A model generated the notes under the pieces. That model searched no databases. It saw nothing but the letters and a program-made list of their open reading frames with translations, and was not told the DNA's origin. Below are positions 36,374-44,826 of a DNA stretch of 64,000 bases, in pieces. Position numbers and translations under genes: made by a program. Source of the stretch: Pseudomonas yamanorum. Its GTDB lineage: Bacteria > Pseudomonadota > Gammaproteobacteria > Pseudomonadales > Pseudomonadaceae. The stretch's first letter is position 1. Each line of letters opens with the position of its first letter. The stretch lies in the NCBI RefSeq assembly GCF_013386765.1, contig NZ_JACARE010000010.1, positions 1-64,000 of the forward strand, read 5' to 3'.

Positions 36374-36586
36374 GTCCGACTACTCCTAGAACCACTCGCC
36401 TGAGCGGCGAATCAAGCTTTGAAATGACTGACGGCAAAATGCCATGTCATTGATTAAGCTGGCTCAAGCAAGAAACGGACCGCCGGGCAAAGGCCGCAGA
36501 TCAGACGGGGCATCGCTGAACAATCTGCGAGGTGTGCGCGAAAATGGGGCAAAAGCACTCAGCAGCGGTGGCAGAACGGTAACCCT

Positions 36587-36684
36587 CTGTGGCGAGGGAG
36601 CTTGCTCCCGCTGGGGTGCGTAGCAGCCCCAAAATCCTGGGAGCGCTGCGCACTCCAGCGGGAGCAAGCTCCCTCGCCACAGGG
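36587..36684. repeat. REP inverted repeat ('ctgtggcgagggagc' class)
   Basis: Arms are ctgtggcgagggagcttgct at 36587 and agcaagctccctcgccacag ending near 36682, with an inner stem gggagcgctgcg around the centre. The deacylase stop codon abuts its right end. The rest of the 311-bp gap (36374-36586) shows no gene. Confidence 0.85.
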
Positions 36685-37869
36685 TTAGTGTTTGCTGGGC
36701 AGGTGGGGTGAGTCAGATGACTGGCTCACAAACGCCAGCACCTGCTCCAGCATCCGGTCACAGGCCTCAAGCTGCGCAACGCTGATGAATTCATCAGGCT
36801 TGTGCCCCTGGTCCATGCTGCCCGGTCCGCATACCACGGTGGGAATCCCCGCCTGATCAAACAACCCGCCTTCGCTGCCGAACGCCACCGTGCCGTATTC
36901 CCGGGAGCCACAGAAACCGGCGACCCACTCGGCCGCCTGGCTTTGCGCCGCGGTCGACAACCCCGGGTAACTCGACAGCTCGCTGAAGTGAATCGCGCAC
37001 TGCGCACTCACGGCCTGCATCGCGGGCAATAAAGTGTGCTCGGCATAACCGCGCAGCCGGTCCGCGACCTGCCAGGGATCCTGCGCCGGCAGCGAGCGCA
37101 CTTCAAAATCGAAACTGCAGTGCTGCGGCACGATATTCAGCGCCTTGCCACCCGCAATCATGCCGGTCTGCACCGTGGAAAACGGCGGATCAAAACTCCG
37201 GTCGTGGTGTTGCGGCGCCTTGAGTTCTTCACCGAGCCGGCCCAGTTCGATGATCAATTGCGCAGCATATTCGATGGCGTTCACCCCCGACGGCGCATAC
37301 GCCGAATGGCACGCCGCGCCGTGCACCTCGCAGCGCATCGCCAACTTGCCCTTGTGGCCCAGCACCGGCTTGAGTTCGGTGGGTTCGCCGATCACGCACA
37401 GCAACGGTTTGACCGGGTTGGCGTGGAAGGCTTCGATCAGCGAACGCACGCCCAGGCAGCCCACCTCTTCATCGTAAGACAGCGCGATATGCACCGGCAT
37501 GCGCAGCGGTGCCTGTACCAGCGCCGGCACGCTGGCCAGCACACAGGCGATGTAGCCTTTCATGTCGGCGGTGCCACGGCCGTACAACTTGCCGTCCTTC
37601 TCGGTCAGCTCGAACGGCGCAACGCTCCAGCGCTGGCCGTCCACGGGCACCACGTCGGTGTGGCCCGACAGCACGATGCCCGGCACGTCCGCCGGGCCGA
37701 TGGTCGCCAACAGATTGGCCTTGCTCTTTTGCTCGTTGAACAACAACTCGCAGCTCACGCCGTGGTGCTGCAGGTAGTTGCGCACGAAGTCGATCAGTGC
37801 CAGGTTGGATTCGCGGCTGGTGGTGTCGAAGCTGACCAGTTGCGCCAGCAGCTCGCGGCTGCGGTTCAT
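36685..37869 (-). CDS. ArgE-like M20 deacylase (N-acyl amino acid/acetylornithine deacetylase)
   Basis: 394 aa M20 metallopeptidase. Zinc ligands and catalytic residues are seen in SGHTDVVPVD, GRGTADMKG, YDEEVGCLG, GEPTE and the C-terminal QGHKPDEF. The overall match is to ArgE-type acetylornithine deacetylases. The ATG at 37869 overlaps the stop of the DUF1028 gene (ATGA), so the two are translationally coupled. A longer frame running through DUF1028 is rejected. As last gene of a transporter-oxygenase-aldolase operon it more likely removes an acyl group from a catabolic intermediate than serves arginine synthesis (inference). Confidence 0.87.
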   Translation of the reverse strand: MNRSRELLAQLVSFDTTSRESNLALIDFVRNYLQHHGVSCELLFNEQKSKANLLATIGPADVPGIVLSGHTDVVPVDGQRWSVAPFELTEKDGKLYGRGTADMKGYIACVLASVPALVQAPLRMPVHIALSYDEEVGCLGVRSLIEAFHANPVKPLLCVIGEPTELKPVLGHKGKLAMRCEVHGAACHSAYAPSGVNAIEYAAQLIIELGRLGEELKAPQHHDRSFDPPFSTVQTGMIAGGKALNIVPQHCSFDFEVRSLPAQDPWQVADRLRGYAEHTLLPAMQAVSAQCAIHFSELSSYPGLSTAAQSQAAEWVAGFCGSREYGTVAFGSEGGLFDQAGIPTVVCGPGSMDQGHKPDEFISVAQLEACDRMLEQVLAFVSQSSDSPHLPSKH

Positions 37870-38543
37870 CGCACATCCCCCGGCACGCCGTAACCCGGGG
37901 CGTTTTGCGGGTTGATGGCGCGGTCGATGTAGTCCTGCATTTGCCCGCGATAGGCCTGCCAGAGTTGCTCGAGTGCGCCGATCGGGTCTGCGTCGGCCCA
38001 GTCCACCCGCAGGTTGACGATGGGCCACAGGTGATCGCCGACCACCACCAGCGCGGCCGAATGCACCGGCCCCGCCTCGCCGCCCCCGGCCACACCCGCC
38101 TGCATGGCGGCGAGCAGTCGGTCGGCGAGGTGCCCTGGCGCGTCTTCAAAGGCGCGCACCATGGCCTCGATCACGCCGGTATTGGCCAGCATATTTCCCG
38201 CGGCCACGCACTGCTCACCGCTGACCGCATGATGAATGCCCAGGGTGTGTACGCCGCTGAAATGCGCGGTTTTGCCGGCACTGTCAATGGCGGTCACCTG
38301 GCGATACTCACTGTGGCTTTGCGGGGTCAGCACCGCAGCCAGTGCATCACCGGGTGCCATGCCTTCAGCCAGCAGGTCCAGGGCTTGCGGGCCGAGCGCC
38401 GGCAAGGTGATGTTCTGCGACGCCACCGCACCCACGCCCGGGCGCAACCAGGGGCAACGGGCGCCCACGGCAATGCTCGACGAGCTGATAGCGATACCCA
38501 GCTGGCCGGTTTCGGCACAGCGGGCGACAACCGAAAAGGTCAT
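37866..38543 (-). CDS. DUF1028 Ntn-hydrolase family protein
   Basis: 225 aa, the usual DUF1028 length. It begins MTFSVVAR, so Thr2 would be the N-terminal nucleophile after methionine removal. It continues with GIAISSSSIAVGARCPW and VASQNITLPALGPQALDLL, the family signatures. Members are predicted amidohydrolases often found with amino-acid transport and deacylase genes. Biochemical function is not established. It overlaps the ArgE-like gene by 4 nt and lies 27 bp after the aldolase gene. Confidence 0.88.
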   Translation of the reverse strand: MTFSVVARCAETGQLGIAISSSSIAVGARCPWLRPGVGAVASQNITLPALGPQALDLLAEGMAPGDALAAVLTPQSHSEYRQVTAIDSAGKTAHFSGVHTLGIHHAVSGEQCVAAGNMLANTGVIEAMVRAFEDAPGHLADRLLAAMQAGVAGGGEAGPVHSAALVVVGDHLWPIVNLRVDWADADPIGALEQLWQAYRGQMQDYIDRAINPQNAPGYGVPGDVR

Positions 38544-38570
38544 GGGGAATCCTGCCTCTGAGGGGTCAAG

Positions 38571-39302
38571 TCAATCGAGCAACGAAGGGTCCGCGTCAAT
38601 CATCAGTTGCTTCATTTCTTCAAAATGCCGTTGCGAGAAATCCGTGATGCCTTCCCAGCCCCGTGCAGTTTTTTCCGCCACCTCGTCAGACAGCACCCGC
38701 AGCGGTTGGCCGGTGGACCACGCCGTGACGAGTATCTGGCAGGCGCGCTCCAGGGTCCAGATATCGTCGAATGCCTCGCCGATGGAGGTGGCCGTGACCA
38801 TCACCCCATGGTTGCCCATCAGCAAGCGGCTCTTGCCGTCCAGCAACCCGGCCAGGCGCTCGCCCTCGGCCTCGGTGTCGGCCATGCCGCCGTACAGTTC
38901 ATCCACCGCCACGCGATTGAAATAGCGCGCGGTGTTCTGGTCGATCGGCGGGACATGCGGCCTGGCCAGGCAGGCGACGGCCGTGGTGTACACCGGGTGC
39001 AGGTGCAGCACGGCGCGGGTTTGTGGCAACAACCGGTGGATCTGCCCGTGGATCGACCAGGCGGTGGCGTCCACGTCCGGGTGATCGGCGCCGCAGGCGT
39101 CGTCGGCGTTCAACAGCAGCAGGTCACTGGCGCGGATGCGCGAGAAGTGCTTCCACTTCGGGTTGAGCAGAAACTGTTTGCCGTCGGCCGACACCGCCGC
39201 GCTGAAATGGTTGGCCACTGCCTCGTGCATGCCCAGGTGCGCAACGATGCGGAAGGTGGCGGCCAGGTCGATGCGGGTTTGCTCTTCAAGTGATAACGCC
39301 AT
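38571..39302 (-). CDS. Class II aldolase/adducin-family protein
   Basis: 243 aa. Zinc-binding histidines appear as the H-x-H in VLHLHPVYTT and the later GNHGVMVT, and the N-terminal SRIRASDLLLLNADD fits the fold. Family members cleave or epimerise hydroxylated keto/sugar phosphates, or decarboxylate them. In this operon it could split the product of the PhyH-type hydroxylase (inference). Between it and the binding-protein gene lies a large REP array of about 180 bp. Confidence 0.87.
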   Translation of the reverse strand: MALSLEEQTRIDLAATFRIVAHLGMHEAVANHFSAAVSADGKQFLLNPKWKHFSRIRASDLLLLNADDACGADHPDVDATAWSIHGQIHRLLPQTRAVLHLHPVYTTAVACLARPHVPPIDQNTARYFNRVAVDELYGGMADTEAEGERLAGLLDGKSRLLMGNHGVMVTATSIGEAFDDIWTLERACQILVTAWSTGQPLRVLSDEVAEKTARGWEGITDFSQRHFEEMKQLMIDADPSLLD

Positions 39303-39344
39303 ATTGCTTTCTCCGCAGGGCGATTAGATGGCGAGGGGTTTATT

Positions 39345-39516
39345 GTGGTGAGGGAGCTTGCTGTGGCGAGGGAGCTTGCTCCCGCTGGACTGCGCAGCAG
39401 TCCCATTCGCTTGGATAACGCGAGGGGGCCGCTTCGCGGCCCAGCGGGAGCAAGCTCCCTCGCCACAGCAAGCCCCTTCACCGCAAGCTCCCTCTCCACA
39501 AGCTCCCTCGCCACAG
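39345..39516. repeat. Compound REP array (several nested inverted arms)
   Basis: The main hairpin has 28-nt arms: ctgtggcgagggagcttgct begins at 39361, and the complement ends at 39468. Outside it lie more partial copies: gtggtgagggagcttgc (39345-39361) on the left, and two tandem copies, gcaagctccctctccac (39483-39499) and agctccctcgccacagg, on the right. Local duplication of half-REPs is visible. The array lies between the binding-protein and aldolase genes of one operon. Confidence 0.85.
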
Positions 39517-39551
39517 GTTCGGTGCGTACTTTTAAGTGAGCACTCTTGTGA

Positions 39552-40385
39552 TCAGGACTTCGGCATCAGCTCGGCGATGTCGGCATCGGTGGGCGCCTGG
39601 AAGTTGTATTTCTTGAGCAAGGCCGCGTATTCAGGGGTTGCGCTGAATTTCTTGATGCCTTCGATCAAGGCATTTTTGACCTCGTCATTGCCTTTCTTCA
39701 CGCCAAAACCGTTCAGCACCGGGTAGATCAGGGTCTCGGAAGAAATCACCACGCGCCCGCCAAGTTTTTCCACCGCACCACGGGCCACCGCGGCGTCGGT
39801 GATCTGTGCTTCAACCGCATGGGCCAGCAACGCCTGGGTGGTTTGCGGGTCGGTGCTGTACTCGCTGATCGCGATCGGCTTCAGGCCTTTCTTCACGCAG
39901 TACTCATCCGACAGTTTGTGCATCTGCGCCAGCCAGGACGTGGCGCCCATGGAGCCGATCTTGTGGCCGCAGAACTCTTCCGGGGTCTTGGGCTGGAAGT
40001 CGCTGCCCTTGAGGGTGAGGATCGATTCACCGCTTTTGAGGTAGGGAATCATGTCGATGACTTTGACGCGCTCAGCGGTGATGTACATCGACGAGTTGGT
40101 CACGTCGAAGCGCCCGGCCTGCAAGCCGGTGATCAGGTTGGGGAAGCGCGTGTCGAGGGTTTCGACGGTGCGGCCCATGGTCTTGGCCAGGCCGTCCATG
40201 AACTCGATATCGAAGCCGGCGGGCTTGTTGTTGTCCATGTATTCATAGGGGAAGAAGGTCACGTCGGAACCGGCGACAATTTTCCCGTCTTTCTGGAAAG
40301 CCGCAGCCGCCAACGACGTCATTGCAACCGCAGCGCCCAGCAGGCACACGGCAATTGGGCGAGCAATCATGTGAAACGCTGTCAT
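39552..40385 (-). CDS. Periplasmic amino-acid-type substrate-binding protein
   Basis: 277 aa SBP_bac_3 protein. A signal peptide ends near AAAA (about residue 27). Family features follow: DVTFFPYEYMDNNKPAGFDIEFMDGLAK, FDVTNSSMYITAERVKVIDMIPYL. The ATG at 40385 has GGGAA upstream; a longer frame is rejected. It should feed the fused permease-ATPase encoded two genes upstream. Ligand type is probably a charged amino acid or amino-acid derivative. Confidence 0.9.
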   Translation of the reverse strand: MTAFHMIARPIAVCLLGAAVAMTSLAAAAFQKDGKIVAGSDVTFFPYEYMDNNKPAGFDIEFMDGLAKTMGRTVETLDTRFPNLITGLQAGRFDVTNSSMYITAERVKVIDMIPYLKSGESILTLKGSDFQPKTPEEFCGHKIGSMGATSWLAQMHKLSDEYCVKKGLKPIAISEYSTDPQTTQALLAHAVEAQITDAAVARGAVEKLGGRVVISSETLIYPVLNGFGVKKGNDEVKNALIEGIKKFSATPEYAALLKKYNFQAPTDADIAELMPKS

Positions 40386-40413
40386 GGTAATTCCCTGCAA
40401 GGTGAGAAGAAGG

Positions 40414-41286
40414 TTAGGCAGTGACTGAGTCCTGGCCGGCCTGTTGCACAAAGAAAGAGGCGCCACGGGGCTTCTGCGGCAAGCGCAGGTGGTTTTCCGT
40501 GGAACGCACCAGGCCACTTTCTTCACCGGCCACCATCAGGCCGGCGTGTGCACTGGGCAGCGGGTTTTCGCCGAATGGCAGCGCGTCTTCAGCGGCGTAG
40601 ACGCTGATGAACAGGGTGCGCGGCAGTTCGGTCTCGTTAGGGCTTGAAGCATGCAAAAGACGGGTGTGCATGAAGCACACGGAACCGGCCGGGCCATAAC
40701 AGGCCACCGGGTTGCGGCACAGGTCGTCAACCACCGTGTCTTCCACCGAGCCGGTGAAACGCTGCTCGTGCCAGTGGGACCACAGCGGCCCTTTGTGGCT
40801 GCCGGGGATCACATTCAGCGGGCCATTTTGCGGCGTGACTTCGCTGACCATCAGCAAGGCCGTGACGATGTCGTCGTTGCTGTGGGGCGTGAACAGAAAG
40901 TCCTGGTGCCACTTCACCTGCGTGGCGGTGTGGGGCAATTTCGAGTTGATCTTGCTGTGATGAAAGCGCGCGCCGCCGCCCCCGATCAGTTGCGCGGAGA
41001 TCGCCGCCATCCGCGATTGCAGCGCCACGCGCTGGTACGCCGGCGAAATTTCGGTGGGCGAACTTACCCGGCGCAACGAAGGATGATCCGGGCGATGGTC
41101 GCCTTCCAGGTCGAACCGCGCACGGCCATCCACCGTTTCACCAAAGCCCTGGTCGTGACTGCGGCTGTCTTCTACCCACTGGTCGAAGTCATGCTGCAAC
41201 GCGGCCACTTCTTCAGGCGACAGCACGTCTTGCACCACCAGAAAACCGTCCCGGTGAAACTGTTCAATTTGCGCTTGCTCGATCAT
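40414..41286 (-). CDS. Phytanoyl-CoA dioxygenase (PhyH)-family 2OG-Fe(II) hydroxylase
   Basis: 290 aa. The iron ligands are His127-x-Asp129 (KWHQDF) and a distal His at about 212 in LHASSPNETELPRTLF, where Arg223 would bind 2-oxoglutarate. This pattern matches PhyH/ectoine-hydroxylase-type enzymes. The ATG at 41286 is chosen over an upstream frame that overlaps the ABC gene. It lies between the ABC gene and the binding-protein gene, so it probably hydroxylates the imported compound. The substrate is unknown. Confidence 0.88.
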   Translation of the reverse strand: MIEQAQIEQFHRDGFLVVQDVLSPEEVAALQHDFDQWVEDSRSHDQGFGETVDGRARFDLEGDHRPDHPSLRRVSSPTEISPAYQRVALQSRMAAISAQLIGGGGARFHHSKINSKLPHTATQVKWHQDFLFTPHSNDDIVTALLMVSEVTPQNGPLNVIPGSHKGPLWSHWHEQRFTGSVEDTVVDDLCRNPVACYGPAGSVCFMHTRLLHASSPNETELPRTLFISVYAAEDALPFGENPLPSAHAGLMVAGEESGLVRSTENHLRLPQKPRGASFFVQQAGQDSVTA

Positions 41287-41321
41287 GTTGTTGCTCTCTT
41301 GTCGCTCGAACGTTAAGGGGG

Positions 41322-42839
41322 TCACGCCAGCGAGACGTCCTTGAGGAACGCCTCCACACGTGGGTTTTCACCGCTGCGCAATGCGTGCGGCGTGTCATCG
41401 CACACCACCCGGCCCTTCTCCATGAACACGATCCGGTCGGAGACCTTGAACGCGAAATTCATCTCATGGGTGACGATCACCATGGTGATGCCCTCCTGGG
41501 CCAGGGCTTCGATGACCTGCAGGACTTCGTTGACTTTTTCCGGGTCGAGGGCCGAGGTAGGCTCGTCGAACAGCATGATTTGCGGGCGCATCATCAGGGC
41601 GCGGGCAATGGCCACGCGCTGCTGCTGGCCACCGGAAAGCTGGTGCGGATACTTCCAGGCGTGGTCGAGCATCCCGACCTTGTGCAGCAGCGCGTAGGCC
41701 TGCTGCTTCAGCTCTTCGACGCTGCCGAGGCCGTGGTACTTCGGCGCCATCAGCAGGTTGTCGAGCACGCTCAGATGCGGGAACAGGTTGAAGCTCTGGA
41801 ACACCATGCCGATGTTCAGACGATGCTCGGCGTGCTCCACGTACTGCGGCTTTTGCGCACCGACTTTGTTCAGGTGAATGAAGGGTTGGCCGTTGATTTT
41901 GATCTCGCCGTTATCCAGTTGCTCAAGGCCGTTGAGCAGGCGAATCAGGGTGGTTTTGCCGGAGCCCGAAGGCCCGATCACCGACACCACTTCACCGGGC
42001 TGGATCTGCAGGTTGACCGAGCCCAGCACCTCCACATCGTTGTAGGCCTTGTGCAGCCGGCTGGCTTGCAGCGCCGGGCCGTCGGTGCTGGCAGGACGTA
42101 GCAAGGCGACACGTTGTTGAGTCGCCAGTGCCAGCACTTGCGCATCGGGCACCCGGGAAACGTTGCGCTGGTTGACGTCGAGAAAACGCTCCAGCCGTTT
42201 CAACAGGAAGTCGAACACCGTGACGATGAACACGTAGAAGAACGCCACCGCCGCCATCGTCTCGATCACCAGGAAGTTCTGCGAATACAGGCGCTGGCCG
42301 ACCATCAGGATCTCGGTGAGCGAGATCACCGACACCAATGAGGTGAGCTTGACGATGGAGATGTATTCGTTGGCCAGCGACGGCAGCGCCACCCGCAATG
42401 CCTGGGGAATCACCACCCGCCACTGGATCCCGAAAAACCTCAGCCCCAGCGCCCGGGCGGCTTCGCCCTGCCCTTTGGGAATCGACAGCAAACCGCCTCG
42501 GTGAATCTCCGCCACATAGGCGGTTTCGCAGATCACCAGGGCCAGCAGGCCGGCCCAGAACGGGTCCGCCAGAATCACTGACGTGGCGGGAATCGCTTGC
42601 GGCAGGTTGTAGATGAAGATCAGCAGCACCAGCAGCGGCAGGCTGCGGAACAACCAGATATAGCCGCGCGCCGGCAGGCTGATCAGCGCATGTTTGGATT
42701 GCTTGGCCAGGGCCAGCAGGAACCCCAGCGCGATACTCAACACCCATGTCAATGAACTGAGCTGGATGACCGTCCATGTCGCCCGCCAGAACTCGGCATC
42801 GGCCAGCAAACCAAACATGTAATTCCAGTTGAAAGTCAT
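41322..42839 (-). CDS. Fused amino-acid ABC transporter permease-ATPase
   Basis: 505 aa. Residues 1-230 form a HisM/ArtM-type permease (five or so TMs, EAARALGLRFFGIQWRVVIPQ coupling loop). Residues 255-505 form a GlnQ-type ATPase with [34 protein letters not shown] and a switch histidine in VIVTHEMNF. These domains are usually separate proteins. I start at the ATG at 42839; an upstream ATG 36 nt earlier encodes a short extra hydrophobic piece. It heads the operon that ends with the ArgE-like gene. Confidence 0.9.
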   Translation of the reverse strand: MTFNWNYMFGLLADAEFWRATWTVIQLSSLTWVLSIALGFLLALAKQSKHALISLPARGYIWLFRSLPLLVLLIFIYNLPQAIPATSVILADPFWAGLLALVICETAYVAEIHRGGLLSIPKGQGEAARALGLRFFGIQWRVVIPQALRVALPSLANEYISIVKLTSLVSVISLTEILMVGQRLYSQNFLVIETMAAVAFFYVFIVTVFDFLLKRLERFLDVNQRNVSRVPDAQVLALATQQRVALLRPASTDGPALQASRLHKAYNDVEVLGSVNLQIQPGEVVSVIGPSGSGKTTLIRLLNGLEQLDNGEIKINGQPFIHLNKVGAQKPQYVEHAEHRLNIGMVFQSFNLFPHLSVLDNLLMAPKYHGLGSVEELKQQAYALLHKVGMLDHAWKYPHQLSGGQQQRVAIARALMMRPQIMLFDEPTSALDPEKVNEVLQVIEALAQEGITMVIVTHEMNFAFKVSDRIVFMEKGRVVCDDTPHALRSGENPRVEAFLKDVSLA

Positions 42840-42975
42840 CGTCACTGTGCTCGACAAAAAAATGAAAATGCCCACCGAATGCTCAACGTGAAGGTCGAAC
42901 CCTGATCTGCACCGATGGACTGAGAGTCGTGGGAGGAGGCACTTGGGGTCAATTCGTAAAAGCCGGCCTATTGGG

Positions 42976-42986
42976 TAGGGAGAACC
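42976..42986 (-). promoter_or_regulatory. Possible third copy of the ridA/FMO motif
   Basis: On the minus strand this reads GGTTCTCCCTA, matching 9 of the first 11 positions of the GGTTTTGCCTAA motif found before ridA-like and monooxygenase genes. It lies about 137 bp before the fused ABC gene. One weak copy could be chance. The gap 42840-43192 otherwise holds a REP and no gene. Confidence 0.3.
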
Positions 42987-43110
42987 TACGCAGCGTCACC
43001 GTTCCCTGGGTGACGACCGGGCTGTTAAAACAGCCTGTCTCGTATTGGTGCGACACCGCGTGCGCAATGCAGCCAGCGCCATCTTTTGGTGCAATGCGAA
43101 CACAACCCTC

Positions 43111-43198
43111 TGTAGGAGCTGGCTTGCCTGCGATGGCATCGCCTCGGTGTATCTGCAAGACCCAGGTGCCCGCATCGCAGGCAAGCCAGCTCCTACAG
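43111..43198. repeat. REP/REPIN inverted repeat
   Basis: Arms are tgtaggagctggcttgcctg at 43111 and gcaggcaagccagctcctaca ending 43197, a 'tgtagg' variant of the element seen elsewhere. The stop codon of the LysR gene at 43193-44161 lies inside its right arm. Confidence 0.85.
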
Positions 43199-44161
43199 GA
43201 CTGTGCGCACCGCATGGGCATCAAAAAAGCTCGGAGCCGCCATGCCCGGGATGTACTGGTCTGAAACAAACATGCGGCAACGCTCGGCAAACGCCGACAC
43301 CACGCGAGACAATTGGGTGTTGCTCGCCGTGGCATAGCCCAGTTGCATGGGCCGGTGCGGGCCGGACAAGCGCAGGCGGATCAAGCGCTTGCCGTCCTGG
43401 GAAAGGTTGGCCTTGGGCCGGGCATTCGCGAACGAATAACCGATGCCATTGGCGACCATCGAGCGCACGGTTTCAAGGTTGCTGGAACGCATGATGATGT
43501 TCGGGGTGGTGCCGGCCTGCATAAAGAAGCTGAGGAAATATTCCCGGCTCCACGGCGTGTCCAGCAGCACCACGGGGTAATCCTCAAGGTCGAGCATGCT
43601 CACCGCCGACAGGCTTGCCAGCGGGTGGTACTCACCCACCATCACATACGGCGGCAGTTGCGCCAGCGGCTGGAAGTCGATGTCGTCACTGGTGACCAGG
43701 TCGTAGGTCAGGGCGATATCGATCTCGGCGCTGCGCAGTTTTTCCAGCATTTCCTCGTGGTTGCCCTCCACTTGCGTGAGGCGCACACCCGGAAACGCCC
43801 GGCCAAAACCAAACACCAGCTCGGGGGTGATCATCGGTGCCAGCCACTCCAGGCACCCCACCCGCAGCGGGCCGCGCACGCTGTTCAGCGACTCGGAGGC
43901 GATGGTGTAGAGGTTGGTCATCTGCTCCAGGATCAGCTTGGCCTCTTGCATCACCTGGCGCCCAACCGCCGTGAGGGAAATGCCCTGGGCGTGGTGCCGC
44001 ACAAACAGCTGGATGCCCAGCTCGGCCTCCATATGGGTGATCGCCGCCGAGATCGACGGCGACGACACATGAATGCGTTCAGACGCGGCACTGATGCTGC
44101 CTGCCTCACCGGAAGCCACGAAATATTCCAGTTGGCGCTGGGTAATACGACTGAGCATCAC
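43193..44161 (-). CDS. LysR-family regulator of the divergent catabolic locus
   Basis: 322 aa. The HTH (QRQLEYFVASGEAGSISAASERIHVSSPSISAAITHMEAELG) and a typical effector domain (GPLRVGCLEWLAPMITPELV, IDIALTYDLV) are present. It is placed between the ABC/dioxygenase operon (minus strand, downstream) and the RidA/dehydroquinase-like operon (divergent, 214 bp away), which makes it the natural local regulator. Its 3' end runs into a REP repeat. I start at 44161; an ATG one codon later is possible. Confidence 0.88.
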   Translation of the reverse strand: MMLSRITQRQLEYFVASGEAGSISAASERIHVSSPSISAAITHMEAELGIQLFVRHHAQGISLTAVGRQVMQEAKLILEQMTNLYTIASESLNSVRGPLRVGCLEWLAPMITPELVFGFGRAFPGVRLTQVEGNHEEMLEKLRSAEIDIALTYDLVTSDDIDFQPLAQLPPYVMVGEYHPLASLSAVSMLDLEDYPVVLLDTPWSREYFLSFFMQAGTTPNIIMRSSNLETVRSMVANGIGYSFANARPKANLSQDGKRLIRLRLSGPHRPMQLGYATASNTQLSRVVSAFAERCRMFVSDQYIPGMAAPSFFDAHAVRTVL

Positions 44162-44279
44162 GCCTCCACATCATCAATAAGCTGACGCCAAACGGGCGTC
44201 GACGGCCTTGACGGTGACGTTGCATGGTTCATGCCGGATGCTGTTTTGGCCTGACGCTGACGCCGGGGTATGGCGCTTC

Positions 44280-44291
44280 GGTTTTGCCTAA
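44280..44291 (+). promoter_or_regulatory. Shared motif GGTTTTGCCTAA upstream of ridA-like gene
   Basis: The 12-mer GGTTTTGCCTAA occurs here, 84 bp before the RidA-like ATG. It extends to an imperfect palindrome, GGTTTTGC-CTAA-GCATTACC (6 of 8 arm positions pair). The same 12-mer recurs at 45279-45290, about 90 bp before the monooxygenase gene. It is a candidate binding site of the local LysR protein or a promoter part (inference). Confidence 0.5.
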
Positions 44292-44375
44292 GCATTACCT
44301 CGCGCAAATGCTGGTTTCGCGTGCACGGGCTGAATGTGAAGCTGGATTTATTCCGCTCCCCAAGAGTTGCCAGCA

Positions 44376-44810
44376 ATGCCCACCCATACCCGTATTCGCA
44401 TGTTCAACACCAAGCAGACTTACCCCAACCAGGCGCTGGACAACGACCTGTGCCAGGCCGTGCGTGCCGGCAACACCATTTATGTGCGTGGCCAGATCGG
44501 CACCGATTTCGCGGGCAACCTGGTCGGCCTCGGCGACCCGCGGGCCCAAGCCGAGCAGGCGATGAAAAACGTCAAGCAACTGCTGGAAGAAGCCGGTTCC
44601 GACCTGTCGCACATCGTGAAAACCACCACCTACCTGATCGACCCGCGCTATCGCGAGCCGGTGTACCAGGAGGTTGGCAAATGGCTCAAGGGCGTGTTCC
44701 CGATCTCCACCGGCCTGGTGATTTCGGGGCTGGGGCAGCCGGAGTGGCTGATGGAAATCGACGTGATCGCCGTGGTCCCGGATGACTGGAACCCTGGCCA
44801 GCAAATCTGA
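44376..44810 (+). CDS. RidA/YjgF-family protein lacking the deaminase arginine
   Basis: 144 aa, RidA fold (AGNTIYVRGQIGTDFAGNLV, AEQAMKNVKQLLEEAGSDLSHIVKTTTYLID). Where archetypal RidA has FPARS with Arg105 holding the imine carboxylate, this protein has FPIST (Ser111), so 2-aminoacrylate deaminase activity is not expected. It belongs to one of the divergent Rid subgroups often encoded in catabolic operons. The start is the ATG at 44376, preceded by AAGAG. It is coupled by a 16-bp gap to the dehydroquinase-like gene. Confidence 0.88.
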   Translation: MPTHTRIRMFNTKQTYPNQALDNDLCQAVRAGNTIYVRGQIGTDFAGNLVGLGDPRAQAEQAMKNVKQLLEEAGSDLSHIVKTTTYLIDPRYREPVYQEVGKWLKGVFPISTGLVISGLGQPEWLMEIDVIAVVPDDWNPGQQI

Positions 44811-44826
44811 AGACCTGGAGGTTCTC

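Noticed and set aside
37870..38028. Extended N-terminus of the ArgE-like protein
   Set aside because: The added 53 residues read through the DUF1028 gene in another frame. The ATG at 37869 overlaps the DUF1028 stop in the usual coupled way.
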